From: Candidatus Saccharimonadota bacterium
Lineage (GTDB): Bacteria; Patescibacteriota; Saccharimonadia; Saccharimonadales; Saccharimonadaceae
Assembly (NCBI GenBank): GCA_009778015.1
Contig: WRKS01000031.1
Span: 1 to 5,956, forward strand
Length of the DNA stretch: 5,956 nt
Reading direction: 5' to 3'
Both the position numbers and the translations under genes were made by a program. A model generated the notes under the pieces. The model had not been told where the DNA came from and did not search any database. It was given only the letters and a program-made list of their open reading frames with translations. How positions within the stretch are numbered: position 1 is the first letter of the stretch; each line of letters starts with the position of its first letter. Below, piece by piece: positions 1-5,200 of this stretch.

Positions 1-45
1 TTAACTACAAAGACGGCAAAAGCGCCACCTTGCCTTTGTAGTTAA
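1..45. repeat. Imperfect inverted repeat (16-bp stem, 3-nt bulge, 10-nt loop) spanning the stop codon of the membrane-protein gene
   Basis: On the minus strand the arm TTAACTACAAAGGCAA (complement of 30-45) is followed by a 10-base loop (20-29) and then by TTGCCgtcTTTGTAGTTAA (complement of 1-19). Apart from the three extra bases gtc, the second arm is the exact reverse complement of the first. The first arm encodes part of the conserved L-N-Y-K-G-K segment, and the second carries the TAG stop. It could act as an mRNA 3'-end hairpin or terminator, but any U-tract would lie outside the window. It could also be a mark of template switching. Confidence 0.8.
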
Positions 46-352
46 GTTTAAAGTGGTCGTAATCCCACCACGACATCTTAAAGGTCAGCTCCAAAAAGAC
101 CGAGGCCAGATACTCAAAAACGGTCGCCACCGCCATCCCGACCAAAAAGAGCACGATTGGCGAGGCCTCTGTATTGTGCCCGAGTAAAATAATTACCACG
201 CCACCAAAGCCATATATCGGCAAAAACGGCCCCACCAGCAACCCGCGAAAGGTCAACCGCCGCCGCATGCAGGCATAGGCAATCATCTCATAAACCCACC
301 CTAGGGCCGCACAAAAGGCAAAGATAAATAGCAAAGTATGAAACGGCAACAT
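5..352 (-). CDS. Truncated multi-pass membrane protein of the putative ABC-transporter type IV (CmpB-like, PF06541) family
   Basis: Predicted 115-residue inner-membrane protein of unknown function. Hydrophobic segments lie at about residues 5-27, 38-57 and 64-90. Family-type motifs are LGWVYE (17-22), RGLLVGPF and PIYGFG (36-50), the acidic EY in the third helix (80-81), WWDY (95-98) and NYKGKV (104-109), which matches the usual N-x-x-G-R-[IV] segment. Family members normally continue through an SL-x-[FW]-G motif into another membrane helix. This protein ends in SL followed at once by a TAG stop, so the last helix is missing. It may be a decayed gene, a natural short form, or a recent nonsense mutant. 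The ATG at 350-352 is supported by the conserved N-terminal helix and by a -10 hexamer exactly 7-12 bases upstream, with no Shine-Dalgarno. It is divergent from the nuclease gene with 22 bases between. Family assignment is from memory of the motifs; the biochemical role is not established. Confidence 0.75.
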   Translation of the reverse strand: MLPFHTLLFIFAFCAALGWVYEMIAYACMRRRLTFRGLLVGPFLPIYGFGGVVIILLGHNTEASPIVLFLVGMAVATVFEYLASVFLELTFKMSWWDYDHFKLNYKGKVALLPSL

Positions 353-377
353 GTCTATATGATATCATAGATATATG
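350..377. promoter_or_regulatory. Symmetrical bidirectional promoter giving probably leaderless transcripts
   Basis: The two divergent ATG codons (350-352 read on minus, 375-377 on plus) are mirror images around the centre at 363.5. The core 358-369 is a perfect 12-bp palindrome (TATGATATCATA). On the plus strand TATCAT at 363-368 sits at -12 to -7 if transcription starts at the A of the ATG. The mirror hexamer at 359-364 does the same on the minus strand. A second -10-like hexamer, TATGAT, overlaps on each strand and would give leaders of 4-5 bases. There is no Shine-Dalgarno before either start and no good -35 at the usual distance. The palindrome could also be an operator for a dimeric repressor. 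Promoter function is inferred from position and sequence only. Confidence 0.65.
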
Positions 378-1064
378 ACAAAAGACACCAAAGTCCACTT
401 GCAGCGCCGAGTTTTTGCGCTGGTCGCTGCCGTCGTTGGCTTCTTGCTCTATTCGCTCGTTAGCGGCGCCTTCTCGCCCGTCCCCCAAATGACCACCGGC
501 TCCACCGACGACCAACGGGCGGCGGAGGTCTTAGAAGCCTTAGTTGTCCGCGACGACGAGACCACCCCCGGCTACAAGCGCGATTTGTTCGGCAACGGCT
601 GGGGCACGATTGACGGTTGCGACACCCGTAATGTGATTTTGGCCCGCGACTTATCCGATGTTGTGCTGGACGGCTGCTTGGTTCTTAGCGGCAAATTGGA
701 CGATCTCTACACCGGTGAGACAATTTATTTTACGCGGGGCGAAAACTCCAGCGCCGTCCAAATTGACCACGTCGTCGCCCTTTCTAACGGTTGGCAAAGC
801 GGCATGCACGAGCGAGACAGCCAAGAACGCCATAAGTTCGCCAACGACCCGATTAATCTTTTGGCCGTGGACGGGCCGGCTAACATGGAAAAGTCCGACT
901 TCAGTGCCGACCATTGGCTGCCCTCCAACCGAGCCGCGCACTGCATTATGGTCAATCTCCAGATTTCGGTCAAGTATAAGAATAACCTAAGTATCACCGC
1001 CCCCGAGAAAAAAGCGATGCAAAAAGTCCTCCGCCAATGCCCGGACGAGCGTATCTTGCGCTAA
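375..1064 (+). CDS. Exported HNH endonuclease-like protein, DUF1524 / GmrSD C-terminal-type domain
   Basis: Predicted 229-residue secreted or membrane-anchored nuclease. The N-terminus has basic residues (K6, R11, R12), then a hydrophobic stretch at about 13-33, fitting a signal peptide or signal anchor. A Thr/Ser/Asp-rich linker follows. The nuclease domain fills about 50-225: YKRDLFGNGW (67-76), DGCDTRN (80-86), YTGETIYFTRG (112-122), SSAVQIDHVVALSNGW (125-140) with the presumed metal-activating H132, FANDPINLLAVDG (155-167) with N161, and AN-x-x-KSD (169-175) with N170 and K173. These blocks match small exported DUF1524 nucleases. Four cysteines (82, 101, 190, 222) could form two disulfides, consistent with action outside the cytoplasm. 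Length is normal for the family. The start is supported by the -10 hexamer at -12 to -7, with no ribosome binding site. It is convergent with pgk. Nucleotide scavenging or processing of imported DNA are plausible roles, but substrate and role are inferred. Confidence 0.9.
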   Translation: MTKDTKVHLQRRVFALVAAVVGFLLYSLVSGAFSPVPQMTTGSTDDQRAAEVLEALVVRDDETTPGYKRDLFGNGWGTIDGCDTRNVILARDLSDVVLDGCLVLSGKLDDLYTGETIYFTRGENSSAVQIDHVVALSNGWQSGMHERDSQERHKFANDPINLLAVDGPANMEKSDFSADHWLPSNRAAHCIMVNLQISVKYKNNLSITAPEKKAMQKVLRQCPDERILR

Positions 1065-1068
1065 CGCC

Positions 1069-1087
1069 GGGCTGGCTAATGCCACCC
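1069..1087. terminator. Weak hairpin between convergent nuclease and pgk genes
   Basis: GGGCTGGC at 1069-1076, loop TAAT, then GCCACCC at 1081-1087 can pair as a 7-bp stem with one bulged base. It lies just past the nuclease stop and before the pgk stop in the convergent 54-base gap (1065-1118), which has no gene. No run of T follows on either strand, so it is not a classic intrinsic terminator. It could be a bidirectional pause or 3'-end stabilising hairpin, or chance. Confidence 0.3.
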
Positions 1088-1118
1088 ACCCTTGGCTGGC
1101 GCCGCCTCACCCCCTAAA

Positions 1119-2162
1119 CTATTTGGCTTTATTAGGCAACGCATCTAAGCCCGGCAGCTTCTTGCCCAAAATCAGCTCTAGTGCCGACCCACCGCCGGTG
1201 GACACTAGCGTGTATTCTAGCTCCGGGTCGTGAGTTTTTAGGTCTAAGACAAAACTAGACGTATCGCCACCCAAAATCAACGATGTTACGTCAGAAAGGC
1301 CAATCTCCTCGGCAATAACTTTTGACGCCTCCGCAAACTCCCTCTCCTCTACCTTGCCGACCACGCCGTTCCAAATTACCGTCTTGGCCTGCTTAACCAA
1401 ATCTACGATGGTCGCGGTAGAAATCGCGCCGATATCATACGGCTCGCCATCTTTGCCATAAACATAATCCAACGGCACAATCACATTGCCGGCTGTATTA
1501 TTAAAGTTAATCCCCAAACGGCCACCCAGGGCCACGGTGTCTGCTGTCTTGGCGAACAAATCAATCAACGGCTGCTTGTCCTCCACCTTAACGCCACCAA
1601 TGATGGCGATTAGCGGCCGCTTAGGTCGCGCCATGGTTTTTGTTACCGAGTCTACCTCTTTCTCTAGCAATAGGCCGGCCACGCTTGGCAGCAACTTAGT
1701 AATCGCCACCATAGAAGCATGCGCCCTGTGCACTAGGCCAAAGGCGTCTTGCACAAACAGCTCGGCCTTGGTCTGCGCAATCAGTTTCTTGGCAAAGCTG
1801 GCGCTGCCGGCCTCCTCGCCCTTGTCAAAGCGTAAGTTCTCTAGCATTACTATCTTTGGCTCACTCGGTATTGTTTTGCCGCTCGTCTGGAAGTAAACCG
1901 GCATCCTTAGCAGTTTTTCTAGCCGTTTGGCAACCGGCTCTAGCGAAAAATCCCGCTCCTTGCCCGTCGGCCGCCCCAAATGCGAGATAATTACCACCTG
2001 CTTGGCGCCATGCTCCAGCAGATACTCTATAGTCGGTAGCGAGGCGGTAACCCGGTAATCATCGGTAATTCTGCCGCGCTGAATCGGCACATTATAATCA
2101 GTGCGCAACAACACGACTTTGTTTTTAACTGCAATATCGCGGACTGTTCTTTTCTTAAACAT
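1119..2162 (-). CDS. pgk: Phosphoglycerate kinase, shortened form
   Basis: Cytoplasmic glycolytic enzyme that converts 1,3-bisphosphoglycerate and ADP to 3-phosphoglycerate and ATP. Family blocks occur in order: LLRTDYNVP (18-26, D22 and N24), DDYR (34-37, R37), SHLGRP (60-65), ENLRF (108-112, R111), FVQDAFGLVHRAHAS (136-150, R146), AGLLLEKE (162-169), GGVKVEDK (189-196, K192 and K196), WNGVVGKVE (264-272), GGDT (298-301) and STGGGSALE (321-329). Substrate and catalytic residues look intact. At 347 residues it is shorter than the usual 390-400. The usual GG-x-MA-x-TF motif reads GGRLGINF, and most of the helical stretch before the IVPLD strand is gone. ATG at 2160-2162 is chosen because the family starts there (KKRTVRD) and AGGTGAG precedes it. 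A TTG at 2201 would add 13 unconserved residues and coincides with the likely -35 box. It lies downstream of rpoC in the same direction. Confidence 0.95.
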   Translation of the reverse strand: MFKKRTVRDIAVKNKVVLLRTDYNVPIQRGRITDDYRVTASLPTIEYLLEHGAKQVVIISHLGRPTGKERDFSLEPVAKRLEKLLRMPVYFQTSGKTIPSEPKIVMLENLRFDKGEEAGSASFAKKLIAQTKAELFVQDAFGLVHRAHASMVAITKLLPSVAGLLLEKEVDSVTKTMARPKRPLIAIIGGVKVEDKQPLIDLFAKTADTVALGGRLGINFNNTAGNVIVPLDYVYGKDGEPYDIGAISTATIVDLVKQAKTVIWNGVVGKVEEREFAEASKVIAEEIGLSDVTSLILGGDTSSFVLDLKTHDPELEYTLVSTGGGSALELILGKKLPGLDALPNKAK

Positions 2163-2165
2163 CTC

Positions 2166-2201
2166 ACCTACTATAATAGCATAAGTGTCTAGCGCGCGCA
2201 A
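2166..2201 (-). promoter_or_regulatory. Candidate extended -10 promoter for pgk, just after the rpoC stop
   Basis: Reading the minus strand, TTGCGC (2196-2201, three of six matches to TTGACA) is followed by a 17-base spacer (2179-2195) ending in TGC, then TATTAT (2173-2178, five of six matches to TATAAT). TGC directly before TATTAT gives an extended -10 motif. Predicted start is near 2165-2166, only 3-4 bases before the pgk ATG. An overlapping TATAGT (2170-2175) would give an essentially leaderless start. AGGTGAG (2163-2169) also looks like a ribosome binding site, with four bases between AGG and ATG, and would serve a read-through transcript from rpoC. Confidence 0.5.
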
Positions 2202-2202
2202 G

Positions 2203-5200
2203 TTAGGGAGCTTCCGACGAAATTCCCGTGCCTACCGGAATCTTGCGGCCGATAATCACGTTCTCCTTCAAGCCACGGAGATTGTCCACCTGGCCCGAAA
2301 TCGCCGCTAGGATTAAGAAGCGGGTCGTATCCTGGAAGGACGCCGCCGATAAGAAGCTGTCGGAGTAAACCGCAACCTTGGTAATACCCAAAATCTGACG
2401 GGTATACTCTGCTGGTTTTTTACCCTCTAGCTCTAGTTTTTTGTTCGCCTCTACCACGCTTGCTAGCGAGCGAATCTCGCCGGCGATAAAGTGGCTGTCC
2501 ATTGGCTCCTCAATAATCACGCGGCTAAACATTTGCCGCACGATAATCTCAAGGTGCTTGTCGGCGATATTTTGGCCTTGTGCCGCGTAGATACGGAGCA
2601 CCTCGTTCAAAATATAGCGCTCAGTCGCCTCAATACCCTTATACTTCATCAAATCTTGCAAGTTTAGCGAGCCTAGTGTCAAGCGATCGCCCGCCTCCAC
2701 CTCTGCGCCATTCTGGACCACAAAGTTAATGTCGCGGCTAACCGTAAAGTTAGCTGGGTTAGCCGGCTTACCGGTAAGCACTAGCGCGTCGTCAGTAATC
2801 TGGACGTTGCCGGTAAATGGCGCCACTAGCGGCTCTTTGCCGTCCTCTTTGGCCGCCAAGACGTCGCCCGCTTTGACGTTTTTACCATCCTTGACTTGGA
2901 CCTTACGATCGCCCAGCGCCAACGTCTCCACCTTGCCGCTGCTTGGCGTGATAGTCAGCGTTTGGGTCGCGCCCTCTTGCTTAATCTCTACTATCCCATC
3001 CAGAGTCGCCATCAAAGCTTGGCCCTTTGGCGTGCGAGCTTCCAACAGCTCCTCAACCCGCGGCAAACCTTGCGCCACCGCGCCCGAACCAGCCACGCCC
3101 GAGGAGTGGAAGGTGTCCAGTGTCAGCTGGGTGCCCGGCTCGCCGACGCTCTGCGCCGCAATCACGCCAACCGGTTGGTAAGCGTCAATTGTTTTCCATT
3201 TTGCCATGTCGTAGCCATAGGCGGTGCGCGGCACGGCGTCTAAGATTGGGGTCGTCAAAATACTTTCAATCTTTACGCTCTCTACGTTGCTGTCGTCGGC
3301 GATGTTCGTCGCGATTTCTGGTGTGATTAGCTCGCCCTTCTGGACATAGCCTTCTACGTCCTCGGCTGCAAAGCGGCCTTTTAAGCGGTCGGCAAAAGCA
3401 ATCATCGTCTCTTCGCTTTCTGAGCGGTAGATTGCATAGCCAAGGTCTTTGCTGTTGTCAATGTCGTCGGTAAAGATATCTTGCGCCACATCCACCAAGC
3501 GGCGGGTTAGATAGCCCGAGTCGGCTGTCTTAAGCGCCGTAGAGACCAAACCTTGGCGCGCGCCTCGCGACGCCACAAAGGACTCTAGCGGGCTCAAGCC
3601 CGACTTAAAGCTGCCTCGCACCGGAAGCTCAATCTCGTGGTTGTAGACGTCAACCATAATCCCGATCATCGCGCTGGCCAACTTCACGTTAGAAGCCGAA
3701 CCGCGGGCACCGGAGTTAACCATCAGCGAGATGTTGGTGTCCATGCTCTTTAGTTTGTCGGTTACCAAGTTTTTAATCTCGGCGTCCGCCTCGCGCCAAC
3801 TGCCCACCGTCGCCCTGTAACGCTCTTCTTCGTTCAAAAGACCATTGTCAAACTGGTCGGCAATCATCGCCTCGCGGCCCTCGGCCTCGGCGATAATTTT
3901 GGCGGTTTCCGGTAGCGAGATGTAGTCGTCTTTAGCGGTAGACACACCGGCATAGGTCTCATAGTAGAACGAGAGTGTCTTAATCGCATCGGCGGTTTTT
4001 GCCATCATCTCGTTGCCGTATTGCTCAAAAATCTCACGCAGCAGCGCCTTAATCCGCTTGCTGGTCATCACTGAGTTATCGTATGGGAAGTCCTCGGGCA
4101 AGCACTCATTCAAGAGCACACGACCCCAAGTTGTCTCGCGCGTTTCGCCTTTAACCAAGGCCCGAATCGGACTATGTAGCGTGATTGCACCGCGGTCAAA
4201 CGCTAGCTCTGCCTCTTCTAGAGACGAGAACTGAACTGGCGTTGCCGTTGCGTCAGAGCTATCCATGGTCACGTAATACGCACCCAAGACCACGTCCTGG
4301 TAGATAGCGAGGACCGCTTCGCCGTCCGCCGGCTTAATCAAGTTATTAACGCTTGAGACAAAAGTCTTTGCCTCTTCTTGTGCGGCCGCTGAAAGCGGCA
4401 AGTGGACCGCCATCTGGTCGCCGTCGTAGTCGGCGTTAAAGCCTTCCGCGACTAGCGGGTGCAGACGGATAGCATGCCCCTCCACCAATTTTGGCTGGAA
4501 GGCTTGGATACTCAGTCGGTGTAGCGACGGCGCGCGGTTTAAGAGCACATAGCGGCCTTGAATCGCGTCGTCCAGCGCATCCCAAATCAACTCGTTTTGG
4601 GCGTCAATCATGTTATTGGCGGCGCGAACCGAGCTGGCATGCTCACCGCGGACCAACCAAGACACCACAAACGGGCGGAATAGTTCCAGCGCCATCTGCT
4701 TAGGTAAGCCGCATTGGTCAATCTTTAGTTCCGGACCAACCACGATAACCGAACGGCCCGAGTAGTCCACGCGCTTGCCCAGCAAGTTCTGGCGGAACCG
4801 ACCTTGTTTGCCCTTAAGGATGTCGGCTAGCGACTTAAGGCGCCTGCGGCGGCCTCCAGCGGCGTTTGCCGCACGCACTGAGCGCGGATTAGAGCCGTCA
4901 ATCAAGGCGTCCACCGCCTCTTGCAACATTCGCATTTCGTTTCGGCAAATCACCTCTGGTGCTCGCAGCTCTAGTAGTCGCTTCAAGCGGTTGTTGCGAT
5001 TAATCACGCGGCGGTAGAGGTCGTTTAGATCAGATACCGCAAAGCGGCCGCCCGAAAGGCTGATAATCGGCCGTAAATCCGGTGGGATAACCGGCAACAC
5101 CGTCAAGATCAAATCATTTGGGCTAATATCGGCCTGCGCCAACGACTCAAAGGTCTTTAGCCGCTTGGCGATTCGCTTGGCCTTTAGCCCGGTTGATTTC

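Noticed and set aside
5..7. Stop-codon reassignment explaining the TAG in the membrane-protein gene
   Set aside because: pgk also ends naturally in TAG, and no long gene contains an in-frame TAG or TGA; CPR lineages with a changed code reassign TGA, not TAG.
651..997. Open frames overlapping the nuclease gene on both strands
   Set aside because: The nuclease frame contains all conserved family motifs; the others have none.
1065..1118. A small gene or a true intrinsic terminator in the convergent gap
   Set aside because: It is only 54 bases with no T-run after the hairpin on either strand; only a weak hairpin can be supported.
1486..1896. 136-codon plus-strand frame opposite pgk
   Set aside because: It is fully antisense to conserved PGK motifs and has no domain of its own.
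2163..2201. Extended pgk start at the TTG codon at 2199-2201
   Set aside because: It adds 13 residues with no family similarity and coincides with the likely -35 box; the ATG at 2160-2162 matches the family start and has AGGTGAG before it.
2729..3243. Long plus-strand open frames opposite rpoC
   Set aside because: They are antisense shadows of a strongly conserved gene; the translations are low-complexity (Ser, Arg, Pro, Ala) with no recognisable domain.
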